From assembly GCF_947492405.1 (NCBI RefSeq), contig NZ_CANLMP010000004.1, forward strand, positions 620,001-684,000: a stretch of DNA of 64,000 nucleotides, given 5' to 3'. The DNA comes from an uncultured Aquimarina sp. (GTDB lineage Bacteria; Bacteroidota; Bacteroidia; Flavobacteriales; Flavobacteriaceae). The notes beneath the pieces are model-generated. The model saw nothing but the letters and a program-made list of their open reading frames with translations. It did not search any database and was not told the DNA's origin. Of this stretch, positions 9,648 through 19,103 are shown in pieces. Every line of letters begins with the position of its first letter. The first letter of the stretch is position 1. Position numbers and translations under genes: made by a program.

Positions 9648-10400
9648 CTACTTCAAATGAAGCTTATTGAAGGTTTCTTCTCTTCGAGATTTAGACATTG
9701 AAAGGATTTTACCATCATCCATCATAACAAAACCTCCTTCAGATTTTGAGATTTCTTTGATATAAGCGCTATTTACTAAACTAGAATTATGGATACGTAT
9801 GAAATTATACCTTGTCAATAAATCTTCATAAAACTTTAAGTTTTTAGAAACAACTAAATGATTTTTATTGACAAGATAGATGAGTGTATAACTACCTTCT
9901 GCAAGGCAATACAGTATATCACTAATTCTGATCATTTGATATCCATTAGTGTTTGGTATAGCTATTTTATGCAGTGTACTATCATCTTTTTTAACTATCG
10001 TTAATAATTCTTCAAAATGTTTAGAAAATAACCGATTTTTTTTATTGAAAATAGCCCGATCTACAGCTTTTACAAGACTTTTTATATCTACAGGTTTAAG
10101 GAGGTAGTCAATAGCCATAAATTTAAAAGCATCTAGTGCATAATTATGAGCCGAAATAAAGATAATCTCAAAATCAATTTCTATGGATTCTAGCATTTCA
10201 AAAATCATTCTTGTCCCAATCTGAATGTCTAAAAAAACCAACTTAGGCTGCACAATTGCGATATCTTTTTTTGCTTCAGAAATAGTCGTTGAAATTTTTA
10301 CGACTTCTATATTTGGGCAAAAATCTCGTAGTATCCCTGCCAAATTTTCAGCAACATTTAATTCATCATCTACAATCAATGAAGTTATTTTTGTTTCCAT
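9648..10400 (-). CDS. LytTR-family response regulator
   Basis: A 250-residue protein with an N-terminal receiver domain (acidic pair Asp11-Asp12, phosphoacceptor Asp58 in FLDIQIG, Lys in DYLLKP) and a C-terminal LytTR DNA-binding domain (about 145-245; RYNFIRIHNSSLVN and the GGFVMMDDG segment are typical). It starts one base past the stop codon of the sensor kinase, so the two are almost certainly co-transcribed and cognate. LytTR regulators bind direct repeats. Location inside the polysaccharide block suggests control of nearby genes, but targets cannot be read from the sequence. Confidence 0.9.
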   Translation of the reverse strand: METKITSLIVDDELNVAENLAGILRDFCPNIEVVKISTTISEAKKDIAIVQPKLVFLDIQIGTRMIFEMLESIEIDFEIIFISAHNYALDAFKFMAIDYLLKPVDIKSLVKAVDRAIFNKKNRLFSKHFEELLTIVKKDDSTLHKIAIPNTNGYQMIRISDILYCLAEGSYTLIYLVNKNHLVVSKNLKFYEDLLTRYNFIRIHNSSLVNSAYIKEISKSEGGFVMMDDGKILSMSKSRREETFNKLHLK

Positions 10401-10401
10401 A

Positions 10402-12354
10402 CTATTTTTTTATAGGCAGAAGAACTGTTACTTTAGTTCCTTGCGGTTTTCCTTCCGGATTATAAAGATCTTGATAGGTAACTTGAGATCTTTGATATCC
10501 CATTTTTTTTAAAATCTTCATACGTTCATTTGTGTTTATCGTTGCCACTGAAAGATGATTTTCTGGTCTGTTTTTTTTGATTTGTTGAGCAGCTTTTATT
10601 CCAATTCCATTGTCCTGTACAATACAAGTAAGATATTCTTTTTCTTTTATAACCTTGAACTTAATATATCCCGAACCTTTTTTATTACTTAACCCGTGAA
10701 TTATTGCATTCTCTACAATAGGCTGTAACATCATAGCTGCCACCATTTCATCTTCCTCTAATAAGTTTTTATCAATATCCTCGATATATTCAATCTTATT
10801 CCTAAATCTAATAATTTCTAAGTTTACATACCCTCTAATTAACTTTATTTCTTTACTGAAAAGAATAAAAGGACTCTCTGAGTTTTCAAAAATCGAACGA
10901 ATAGATTCTGAAAACATTGTTAGATAATCATACGCTTTATACTTCTCTGATTTTAGTATAAAGTTTTGTATACCCCCAATCGTGTTAAAAATGAAATGAG
11001 GGTTCATTTGAGATCGCAGAAGCTGCATCTTACTCTCTGTAAGCTTTTTTTGATTTTCTGCTATGGTAGCCTTGTTTTTCAAAAAATAAAAACGGATTAG
11101 AATTATTGAAGCGAAAATCATCAATCCTAATATTTGTAAAATAGTTCTAATCTTTTTAGAAAATAGATCTTCATTTATCTTTTTTTCAAGAGATAAATTC
11201 TGAAGTTCCTGCTCTTTTTCTTCGAGTATTAGGTTAGATTCCATGTTTTTTATTTCTTTTTTAACCATACCACCATAAAAACTATCTTTAATCACTACAT
11301 ATTCCTCATACAATTTCAGAGCAGACTTGTAATCACTCATTTTTTGTTTTAGTTGATATAACCCAAATTTACATTCTAGAAAAATAGACTTTAATTTATG
11401 TTTCTCAGAAATGCCTAAAGCTTTTAATAAGTAGCTCTCCGAAAGATTATAATTACCTAATTCCATATAGGCCATCCCTAAAGTATGATAAGTATCTGAA
11501 CCTAGTGACCTTATATCTCCAGCTCTATATTCTAATGCTTTTTTGGCATACAAAATGCTTTCTTTATACTTTTTATCTAAATACAGATAATACGCTACAT
11601 TGTTGTTTGCCATTCTTAATAAATTACGGTTATTCAAAGAATCAGCAATAATTAATACCTCATTTAAGTAATTGAAGGCATTGTCATAATTCTCTAAATC
11701 TGCTTCGGCATTCCCTAAATTCAATAAAGATTTTAATACAAGTTCTTGATTTTTAATTTTTTTACTTATTTCTAAGGCCTTTACTAAATAAACGATACTT
11801 TTTTTCGGTTCATCGAGATTTTGATACAGTATCCCTAAATTGTTGTATACAAAAATAGCCTCAAATCTATACTTTTCTTGATTGTTAATATACTTAAGAA
11901 TGTCAAAATAGTCTTTGGCAGCTTTCCTTAAATGTCCTGTGTTTTTATATAATAATGCTCTATCATTTTTAGTAGCAATAAGACTAATTGTGTCTTTAGT
12001 TTTTTTACCATAGTATTCAGAAGAATCATAATGTTTTAGAGATGATTGCAGTTCTCCTTTAGCATATAATATGGCTCCAATCCGTAAATATGAATCTGCA
12101 AACAATTCTTCTGATTCATAATTTTTGGATTCTTCTATAAATAATCGAAAGTAATGTAAAGATAAATTTAAATCTTTTTTTATATAACGAACTCCTAACT
12201 GGTAATAAGGCTTCAGTTTTTTCAGTTCTTCAACATTAGAAATATCATTTTTTAAATCATAAGATTCGCTTTTATATTTATCTGGAAGAGGTTCTAAAGA
12301 TTGTGCATTAACTGACACAATAAAAAGAAAAAATACATATCGAGCAATTAACAT
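10402..12354 (-). CDS. LytS-type sensor histidine kinase with extracytoplasmic TPR repeats
   Basis: A 650-residue protein: signal-peptide-like start (to about 18), six or more TPR repeats (about 55-360), a coiled-coil stretch (365-400), one transmembrane helix (about 403-424), then a His_kinase/HATPase unit. The phosphoacceptor lies in SQMNPHFIFNTIGGIQ (His453), as in LytS/YehU kinases, and the ATP-binding motifs MLQPIVENAIIHGL and VQDNGIGI are present. The TPR domain would face the periplasm and probably senses a protein or peptide partner; this is inference from topology. The gene ends one base before the response regulator. Confidence 0.9.
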   Translation of the reverse strand: MLIARYVFFLFIVSVNAQSLEPLPDKYKSESYDLKNDISNVEELKKLKPYYQLGVRYIKKDLNLSLHYFRLFIEESKNYESEELFADSYLRIGAILYAKGELQSSLKHYDSSEYYGKKTKDTISLIATKNDRALLYKNTGHLRKAAKDYFDILKYINNQEKYRFEAIFVYNNLGILYQNLDEPKKSIVYLVKALEISKKIKNQELVLKSLLNLGNAEADLENYDNAFNYLNEVLIIADSLNNRNLLRMANNNVAYYLYLDKKYKESILYAKKALEYRAGDIRSLGSDTYHTLGMAYMELGNYNLSESYLLKALGISEKHKLKSIFLECKFGLYQLKQKMSDYKSALKLYEEYVVIKDSFYGGMVKKEIKNMESNLILEEKEQELQNLSLEKKINEDLFSKKIRTILQILGLMIFASIILIRFYFLKNKATIAENQKKLTESKMQLLRSQMNPHFIFNTIGGIQNFILKSEKYKAYDYLTMFSESIRSIFENSESPFILFSKEIKLIRGYVNLEIIRFRNKIEYIEDIDKNLLEEDEMVAAMMLQPIVENAIIHGLSNKKGSGYIKFKVIKEKEYLTCIVQDNGIGIKAAQQIKKNRPENHLSVATINTNERMKILKKMGYQRSQVTYQDLYNPEGKPQGTKVTVLLPIKK

Positions 12355-12548
12355 ATTCTACATTCTAAAACTGTAAATTAAGAATATTTTAATAAAAAAA
12401 GCACTTTTAACTTATCTATTATTTTCAGACTTTAACGACGTATGGATAATCTACAAATATTCTACTGCAAAACAATAAATAAGTTATAATGAGAGAGAAA
12501 ACTTATTAACTAAATCTTTTTTATAAATCTAAAAGACCTATAAAATTA

Positions 12549-12590
12549 TAGCCTTCTTGAATTTTTAAAATTAAAAATTCAAGAAGGCTA
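12549..12590 (-). terminator. Long hairpin terminator after the beta-helix/ricin gene
   Basis: Nearly perfect inverted repeat: TAGCCTTCTTGAATTTTTA and its complement enclose a 4-base loop. It lies 22 bases past the stop at 12612. It would insulate this gene from the LytS/LytTR pair downstream. Confidence 0.7.
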
Positions 12591-12611
12591 GTTAAAGTTT
12601 AGTGTTATTGT

Positions 12612-14981
12612 TTAATGTTTAATAACAAACTGAGAGTTTTCTGTTTCTCCTTTAATAAAACCTATAGACAGAATATACATTCCATTCTTAATTCCAGATA
12701 CATCAATAGATCTAAGGGTATTCAATTTTAATTCGCTGTTAGAGATATCTTTTGTAATCCTTCCTTGCACATCATAGATTTTAATGAATTCTATATTTTT
12801 TAAGGAATTATGAGATTCTAAAAATAATTGTTTATTCACAGGATTGGGGTATAAGAATACTGTATTACCTAATGATTTAGAATGTTCTATTGATTTATTT
12901 CTGACCCCTGCATCAACCAATCTCCACTTGGTACAATCCCCTGAAAATCCAGTAGACACCTGAGTAATTAACGTGTTTTCATCACCAGAGCATCCCTGAG
13001 AACGTATCCAGTTGCCCGTAACTCTGTTTTGTATTCGGTAATATCCATCTCCTGCGTCGATAAGCTTCCATTGCGGATTCCATCCAGTATAGGCATCACT
13101 CACTAATTCTACAGGCACAGTATCATTTCCGTTATTAGAATCTCTAAAAAATTTCAATCTACCTTCTGTAGCTTTATTAATGATAAAATAATATCCAGTG
13201 TCGGTTTCTTCAAAAGTAAACATACTACAATTACCTGTGTTTCCTTTAGGAGTTACTACTAATGGAGTACCAATATCACTAGCACAGTCTAAAGGACGTA
13301 CCCACTGATCTGTAGCTTTATTTTCTAAATGCCAATTTCTTGAAGTGATATCTTCAATAGGATCAACAGGATCAGTAGGAGAGGAATCAGGTAAGAAATT
13401 GGCATTTACGCCATAAGAAAAATTAGAAGTATTATTTTCGTGAGCACCCATATCAGGAGCTTTCCCATTAAAACTATCATTAAAATTGGCTATTTTAATC
13501 CCTGCATCAAACCCTAAACTAGATGTGGACAATTTAAAATTACCTGTGTTATTTTGTGAATTGAAACCAGCACCATTTTCATAAGTTGCATTACCTTTAA
13601 TACCGTTTGCTTCTGTACCGTTTGGTATTTTACCATTGTATAAGTCATAATTGTAACTATTATTTCCATCATTTGCTGATATACTATTGTTTCCTGAAGA
13701 TCTAACAGCAAGAATATTATTTCTTGACGTAATATTCTTCATAGGTTTATTTCCTAATCCATCTATACCCGCCTTGTTATTGAAAATAGTATTATGAAAG
13801 ATATAAATCAATCCTCCCATATAGCTTTGGTTACCCGCAGTTCCACCTTTCCAGAATCGACCACCTGTGCCATTTACAGTAATTTCTAATTTTTCTGCAA
13901 CATTTCTAAAAACATACATTGGACCAATAGATACTGGTGCTGTGCCAACACCAATAAAACATTGTTTCATATAATTGTTCCAAATACGAACATTACGGTT
14001 TCCTCCTTCTATCTCAAGAGCATCATCGTGACAGTGACTTATTTTGTTACCATAAATATCGGAGTCGCTGCCTACATTACCTACCCAACTATCATTTTGT
14101 CCTCCTCCTATACCATCATTAAAATAATGAGCGTTATCCGAATATATTTCGTTATAACGTATCACATTTTTACCAGAACTTTCAAATAGATTTATCCCAG
14201 TAGCACCTAGAGGGTGATTATTACTAGTGTAATTAGGTCTTGGTTCCAGCCAACTATTGGCATCATACCTAGGGTGATGGATCTTATTGCGTTGGATAAT
14301 AATATTACCTTTTCCTCGTACTTGTTTTATTCCTGAATCCCAATTTAAAGCAAATCCATCTGCACCCCTTCTTCCAAAACCACTTACATCATTATTTTCG
14401 ACTACTACGTGATTACTCTGAACCAGAATTCCATCTCGTTGGGCACCTTTAACAATGAATCCACGTATGATAACATATTCTCCAGTTACACTTATACCAC
14501 TTTTTGCATTATTCCCTACGTTTATAACCGTTTGACCAGGGTTTTCTGCTTCATAAAGCACATATCCATTTTTATCGCCTGATTCACTTGCGTTGAGTGT
14601 GCTGGTACGATTCCCAATTTTTATTGTCTTTTTAATAGGAAATTTTTCTGTCCAAGTACGTTTTTTTAATTGCTTTGTTACTCCACCTTGAAGTGTGAGT
14701 CTAAAATCATAATCAGTATTAGGTTTTAAATTAACCACACTACTTCTGTATTTACCTACCTCTGTACTATGGCGAGGGTTATATATCATATCTTGTGTTG
14801 CAAGCCATTGCGTTGCTCCCGTTTCCCGATAACTTACCACTACTTTTTTTCCTTGGACTCCTCCCGATGGAGACCAATATAGGCTCATAGCGTGGAATGA
14901 GGGAATTGCTATGGGTTCCTGAGCCCATAATGAAATGGGTATAATAAGTATTAATACTAGGTTTAAAAAAACATTTTTCAT
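12612..14981 (-). CDS. Secreted right-handed beta-helix polysaccharide-active protein with ricin-like lectin module and T9SS signal
   Basis: A 789-residue modular protein. After the signal peptide (SLWAQ) comes a fibronectin-III-like domain (about 25-110), a right-handed parallel beta-helix (about 115-525) rich in short IxxNxI/V rungs such as VIIRGFIVKG and NKIHHPRYD, and then a ricin-type trefoil (about 545-690; NPQWKLIDAG and CTKWRLVDAG are QxW-like). The last 75 residues form a T9SS type A sorting domain ending QFVIKH. Beta-helix proteins of this plan are usually polysaccharide lyases, but I cannot assign a PL family or catalytic residues. The ricin module is about three-quarters identical to that of the gene at 35490-38423. 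Confidence 0.8.
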   Translation of the reverse strand: MKNVFLNLVLILIIPISLWAQEPIAIPSFHAMSLYWSPSGGVQGKKVVVSYRETGATQWLATQDMIYNPRHSTEVGKYRSSVVNLKPNTDYDFRLTLQGGVTKQLKKRTWTEKFPIKKTIKIGNRTSTLNASESGDKNGYVLYEAENPGQTVINVGNNAKSGISVTGEYVIIRGFIVKGAQRDGILVQSNHVVVENNDVSGFGRRGADGFALNWDSGIKQVRGKGNIIIQRNKIHHPRYDANSWLEPRPNYTSNNHPLGATGINLFESSGKNVIRYNEIYSDNAHYFNDGIGGGQNDSWVGNVGSDSDIYGNKISHCHDDALEIEGGNRNVRIWNNYMKQCFIGVGTAPVSIGPMYVFRNVAEKLEITVNGTGGRFWKGGTAGNQSYMGGLIYIFHNTIFNNKAGIDGLGNKPMKNITSRNNILAVRSSGNNSISANDGNNSYNYDLYNGKIPNGTEANGIKGNATYENGAGFNSQNNTGNFKLSTSSLGFDAGIKIANFNDSFNGKAPDMGAHENNTSNFSYGVNANFLPDSSPTDPVDPIEDITSRNWHLENKATDQWVRPLDCASDIGTPLVVTPKGNTGNCSMFTFEETDTGYYFIINKATEGRLKFFRDSNNGNDTVPVELVSDAYTGWNPQWKLIDAGDGYYRIQNRVTGNWIRSQGCSGDENTLITQVSTGFSGDCTKWRLVDAGVRNKSIEHSKSLGNTVFLYPNPVNKQLFLESHNSLKNIEFIKIYDVQGRITKDISNSELKLNTLRSIDVSGIKNGMYILSIGFIKGETENSQFVIKH

Positions 14982-15260
14982 AAGATAATTGTGTTAAGTT
15001 TATAAATTAATTTGAAGAAATTTTACGTTTCAAAACTAGGGATTACATCATTTGAATTATTTGGATTTTACGACAATTTATAAGCAAAAAACGTCAAATA
15101 ATCACTACATTTCCCTGTCCGCTTAATTTTAAGATCATATTGTTAATAGATTAGAATTTTTAAATTTTTTGCCCTAAAACGCACTTTATTTTAACTCCAA
15201 TTTGCATGGAATTAAAAGCATTATTATTTATACTATTCATCAAATTACAAAAGACTTGTT

Positions 15261-16511
15261 TTATACATTAGACGATCTTATTTCTGAAGGGGTCGCACCA
15301 AAATGTTTTTTAAACACCCTGTTAAAATGGGAAGCATCCTGTATACCTACGTTAAAAGCTATTTGAGATATTGAAAGATTACTCCCTAATAGTAAATCCT
15401 TGCTTTTTTCCATGCGTCTTTTTGTAATGATTTCAGTAAATGTATTTCCTGTCTCTTTTTTTAATAAACGCTGTAATTGTCTCGGAGATTTATGAAGGCT
15501 TTCAGATAATTGTTTTATTCCTATGTTTTGTTCGAATTTTTCTTCAATGATTCTTATCGCTTGTAGTACTATTTCTTTTGTATAAGAATCCGAAGGTGCC
15601 ACTTTCTTTTTTTCGGGAATAGAAATCTCTTGCTTTCTCAATACTATTTGTCTTAGTAAAGACTGTTTTTTTAACCTGAAAAAGGATAGAAGATCCAAAA
15701 TAAATAATACTAGAGTAAAATATATAAAATACTCTGTTTTTTCAGAAGTTATGTATCCATTCTGATCTGTAAGTATTATTTTGTTACATTTCTGCGGTTG
15801 TGCAAATATGGAAAGGTTAGCCCAATCCCAATATTTAAAAGATGTACGATCATCTCTATCGTTTACACATAGATCAGCAAGAAGTCTGCTACCTATTTTA
15901 GGAATGTAACTTACTGAACTCCAACCTACAGTTAATTCTACAATATACATACAGTCTTTATCGGTGTTGTCATTAATGGTTCCATCATAGGTAATACCAA
16001 CTTGAAAGTCTCCTTTCCATTTGAAATTCCTATTCTCACCAATGACTAGGCTGTCCTCTTCTGATAATGGTTTACCTCTAATAGTTGAGATATTTTTATT
16101 AATATTAGTACTAAACTGAAACTCATTCTCAGATAAATAATTTAGAGGAGCGTTTTCTGGTTTGGTACAAATATATAATTCGACACCATCATCATTCCAT
16201 AGATTATTATTATCTGGATTGGGTATTTCGTATAAATAATCATCATAAATACGAAAGGCTATATACAGTTTTTGTTTATCCCATAGTGCTAACACTTTAT
16301 GGATATTCTGTTTATTCTTAAAAAGAATATTTTTAAGCGCTATTTCCTCTGTATGATCCCATTCTGATAGTACCCCGTCTATGATAATAGTTTTTTCTGT
16401 ATACTTTGCCTGTAATGAAACTACTTCATTATGTTTATAGTTGTACCATTTTTGTGAGAAGCAAACAAATGGAATTAACAGTAGGATAAGGTATATAGAA
16501 TTGAAATTCAT
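15261..16511 (-). CDS. Membrane-spanning one-component regulator: CBM9-like sensor, TM helix, AraC DNA-binding domain
   Basis: The ATG at 16511 gives 416 residues; a longer frame needs TTG. A signal-like hydrophobic start (NSIYLILLLIPFVCFSQ) precedes a CBM9-like domain (about 38-235; TIIIDGVLSEWDH, LYIAFRIYDDYL, WNDDGVELYI and the DWANLS region are typical). One transmembrane helix follows (about 260-278, YFIYFTLVLFILDLLSFF). The C-terminal 100 residues are an AraC/XylS helix-turn-helix pair (EKFEQNIGIKQLSESLHKSPRQL..., ISQIAFNVGIQDASHFNRVFKKHFG). The arrangement places a carbohydrate-binding domain in the periplasm and the DNA-binding domain in the cytoplasm, a single-polypeptide sugar sensor and activator. 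It stands between two secreted polysaccharide enzymes on the same strand. Confidence 0.88.
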   Translation of the reverse strand: MNFNSIYLILLLIPFVCFSQKWYNYKHNEVVSLQAKYTEKTIIIDGVLSEWDHTEEIALKNILFKNKQNIHKVLALWDKQKLYIAFRIYDDYLYEIPNPDNNNLWNDDGVELYICTKPENAPLNYLSENEFQFSTNINKNISTIRGKPLSEEDSLVIGENRNFKWKGDFQVGITYDGTINDNTDKDCMYIVELTVGWSSVSYIPKIGSRLLADLCVNDRDDRTSFKYWDWANLSIFAQPQKCNKIILTDQNGYITSEKTEYFIYFTLVLFILDLLSFFRLKKQSLLRQIVLRKQEISIPEKKKVAPSDSYTKEIVLQAIRIIEEKFEQNIGIKQLSESLHKSPRQLQRLLKKETGNTFTEIITKRRMEKSKDLLLGSNLSISQIAFNVGIQDASHFNRVFKKHFGATPSEIRSSNV

Positions 16512-16728
16512 TTTTGAAATTTTTCTTGACAATTGTATATATTAACACTTTAAATAGTTAGAAAAAATCTTCACGGTAGCCTATATTATTGATTAAGGAG
16601 TAAAAGCTTTTCCTAATCTATGTTTCAGGCTATACGGTTTTCTTATTTAATTGCTTTCTAGCGATTTTTAAATTCAGCTTGCCTGAAAGTTCGATAGTTG
16701 AATAATTCAGGAAAGCCTATAGCTGAGT

Positions 16729-19032
16729 TCAATGTTTAATAACAAACTGAAAGTTTTGTATTTCTCTCTTTACAAAATCTATAGACAAAATATAAACACC
16801 ATTGTCAATCGCTGATACATCAATGGATTTCTGGGTATTTAATTCTAATTCATTCTTAGCGATATCTTTTACCATCACGCCTTGTAGATCATAAATTCTG
16901 ATACTCTTTATATCTTCAATAGCATTATTGTTCTTTAAGATCAATTGATTATTTGCTGGGCTAGGATAAAAACTTATAGGGGGCAAACCTTCTTCATAAT
17001 TTTGATTAGTTAGCCTGCCAATATTATTTTCTATAGTTTGAGGAACATTCTCATATTCGATTCTTAAAGTAGCTGCCTGATTAGGAGACCCATCATAGGA
17101 TTCTGCTGTACGCTCTCCATTTCCTTGAATAATGATAGCGATACTATTATTTGACACCCATCCATCTCTATTTACAATTTCTTGAATAATTGTTCTTATA
17201 TCTGGGGTTCGTTGATTTTCACTTGTCTCTCCTATTGAGATCCACGGACTTGGATTCCAATTAACACTTGAATCAGTTGTAGGTCTGCTAGAAATATTAA
17301 AATCAGATTGTGAATTAAATATTGGAGCATCATTCGTATCATGCCCTTTGATTATCAAATCACAAGGATTAGAATCAAGTTCATCTACAGTCAATTGAAT
17401 ATATGCTTTTGTAATCTTAGCATTTTTGGGGACAGGAATATTACGAAACCTTAACCCTACTGTCTGAGTTGTGGTTCTATCGTCAACCAATTCTATGTCC
17501 GAGCTATTTAGATCAATTCTCCCATTTAGGCTTTCTTCTGCGTCATCTTTTTTTGTAACAATCGGAATTGTAACATCCTTAATTTCTATGCCGGGATCGC
17601 AAGGATTAATGTTGGTATTGCCTCCTACACAATTTCCGCAAGAATCGATATAAGCACTACCTCCTTGGTCGCCATTACAATCTTCTGGGATAGTAGTGCT
17701 ATTATCCGTTAAACTATTTAAGTACTCCTCTATATTAGTATATCCATTCCCATCTTGATCTTCGGATCCATCTGAGGAATTGTTAGGATTCAATCCATGA
17801 CTTGTCTCCCATTGATCAGGCATTCCGTCTGAATCACTATCCGTTGGCGCAATACCCATAGCCAACACAGGATACCCTCCAACATCAGAAGGGTAATCGA
17901 TAATCCTGCCTGTTCTGTTTCTCACACCATCAACAATACCTTGGTCTACGCTGTCTCGCTGTGGTAATCTAGCACCAGCGTTTTTTAAAACATCATCATA
18001 AGCCTGACTCGCAGGAGTGGTAGTAACAAATGGAAATGGATATCTCGTAGAAACTACTGTTCCAGGTTCTCTAAAATTAACGATTGCATCTTCTGGATAA
18101 CTATTATCTGGTCTTGAATGTTCTGCTATATTATCTTCTAAGAATAGGTTTATGCCCGGAGTTTTTACCTGTAGCCCATATTCGGTTAAATCACTATCTT
18201 CTCCTGGCACTAAATAGTTTTTTACATAATTGAGAAATACACTCCCATAACGATTTTCGATCTTAACCACAGATCCTTTCCAATTATATATTACGTTATT
18301 CACCACATCATGTTCTCCAGAAAGTATCATGGGATTTCGCGCCCCATTATTAGCAAATAAATTATGATGTATAGAGATTTGCTCAGCATTTTGTAATAAC
18401 ATACCTTTACTATGACATCCTTCTACATGAGTATTACAATTGAGCGCATCAGCTATAATACTCCATTGAAAAGTAATATTAGTCACATTTATATCGGGAT
18501 CACCAGTATAAGTTGATACGGTTTCATCAACACCCCATGTAAAGGAACAATGATCAATCATAATATCGTGAGCATCTTCTGATTTTATGACTAACGCGTC
18601 TTTCGTATCAGATCCCTCCGGGGTAACTCCAGAACCCGGTCGGATTCTTATATAACGCATAATGATATCATGTGTCTTCATAGAAACTGGAGTTTTATCA
18701 TTGAGAGTTCTAAGACATATTCCTCCACCAGGAGCAGATTGTCCTGCAATAGTAATATAAGGATTCTCTATTTTTACGGTAGATTCTAATGTGATTGTAC
18801 CACCTACCTTAAATAGAATGGTTCTTGGTCCTGAAGCCTCACAAGCAGCTCTGAAGCTACCTACGCCAGAATCGTTGAGATTGGTTACATAAACTACTTG
18901 TCCGCCACGACCGCCTCTAGCACCAGCACCAAATCCTTCAGCTCCCGGAAAAGCAGGAACCTGTGACCAAGAAATCGTTATATTTAGAATTGTAAATGAT
19001 GTAGTAATCCAAAAAAACTGAATATTCTTCAT
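16729..19032 (-). CDS. Pectate lyase (PL1-like) with TSP3-like linker, DNRLRE-like module and T9SS signal
   Basis: I start at the ATG at 19032, just before the signal peptide (MKNIQFFWITT); the longer frame begins at TTG inside a terminator. The mature N-terminus FPGAEGFGAGARGGRGGQVVYVTNLNDSG and the segments TIAGQSAPGGG, IMIDHCSFTWGVDE (about 157-170) and HHNLFANNGARNPM (222-235) are typical of bacterial pectate lyases of this group. Next are a calcium-binding-like DSDSDGMPDQWE/DQDGNGYTNIEEYL segment (397-439), a CBM-like module (VGLRFRNIPVPKNAKITKAYIQ; about 480-645) and a T9SS domain ending QFVIKH. It should cleave polygalacturonate by beta-elimination outside the cell. Substrate identity is inferred from family. 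Confidence 0.87.
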   Translation of the reverse strand: MKNIQFFWITTSFTILNITISWSQVPAFPGAEGFGAGARGGRGGQVVYVTNLNDSGVGSFRAACEASGPRTILFKVGGTITLESTVKIENPYITIAGQSAPGGGICLRTLNDKTPVSMKTHDIIMRYIRIRPGSGVTPEGSDTKDALVIKSEDAHDIMIDHCSFTWGVDETVSTYTGDPDINVTNITFQWSIIADALNCNTHVEGCHSKGMLLQNAEQISIHHNLFANNGARNPMILSGEHDVVNNVIYNWKGSVVKIENRYGSVFLNYVKNYLVPGEDSDLTEYGLQVKTPGINLFLEDNIAEHSRPDNSYPEDAIVNFREPGTVVSTRYPFPFVTTTPASQAYDDVLKNAGARLPQRDSVDQGIVDGVRNRTGRIIDYPSDVGGYPVLAMGIAPTDSDSDGMPDQWETSHGLNPNNSSDGSEDQDGNGYTNIEEYLNSLTDNSTTIPEDCNGDQGGSAYIDSCGNCVGGNTNINPCDPGIEIKDVTIPIVTKKDDAEESLNGRIDLNSSDIELVDDRTTTQTVGLRFRNIPVPKNAKITKAYIQLTVDELDSNPCDLIIKGHDTNDAPIFNSQSDFNISSRPTTDSSVNWNPSPWISIGETSENQRTPDIRTIIQEIVNRDGWVSNNSIAIIIQGNGERTAESYDGSPNQAATLRIEYENVPQTIENNIGRLTNQNYEEGLPPISFYPSPANNQLILKNNNAIEDIKSIRIYDLQGVMVKDIAKNELELNTQKSIDVSAIDNGVYILSIDFVKREIQNFQFVIKH

Positions 19033-19044
19033 AAGTTTAGCTTT

Positions 19045-19091
19045 AAAAAAAAGCTTTCCTAAAAAGCGATAATTGAGCAATTCAGGAAAGC
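19045..19091 (-). terminator. Rho-independent terminator of the BNR-4 gene
   Basis: On the minus strand GCTTTCCT (19091-19084) pairs with AGGAAAGC (19060-19053), followed by eight T residues (19052-19045). It lies directly between the stop at 19104 and the next ATG at 19032, so the pectate lyase gene needs its own promoter or read-through. Confidence 0.8.
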
Positions 19092-19103
19092 ATATAGTTG
19101 AGT

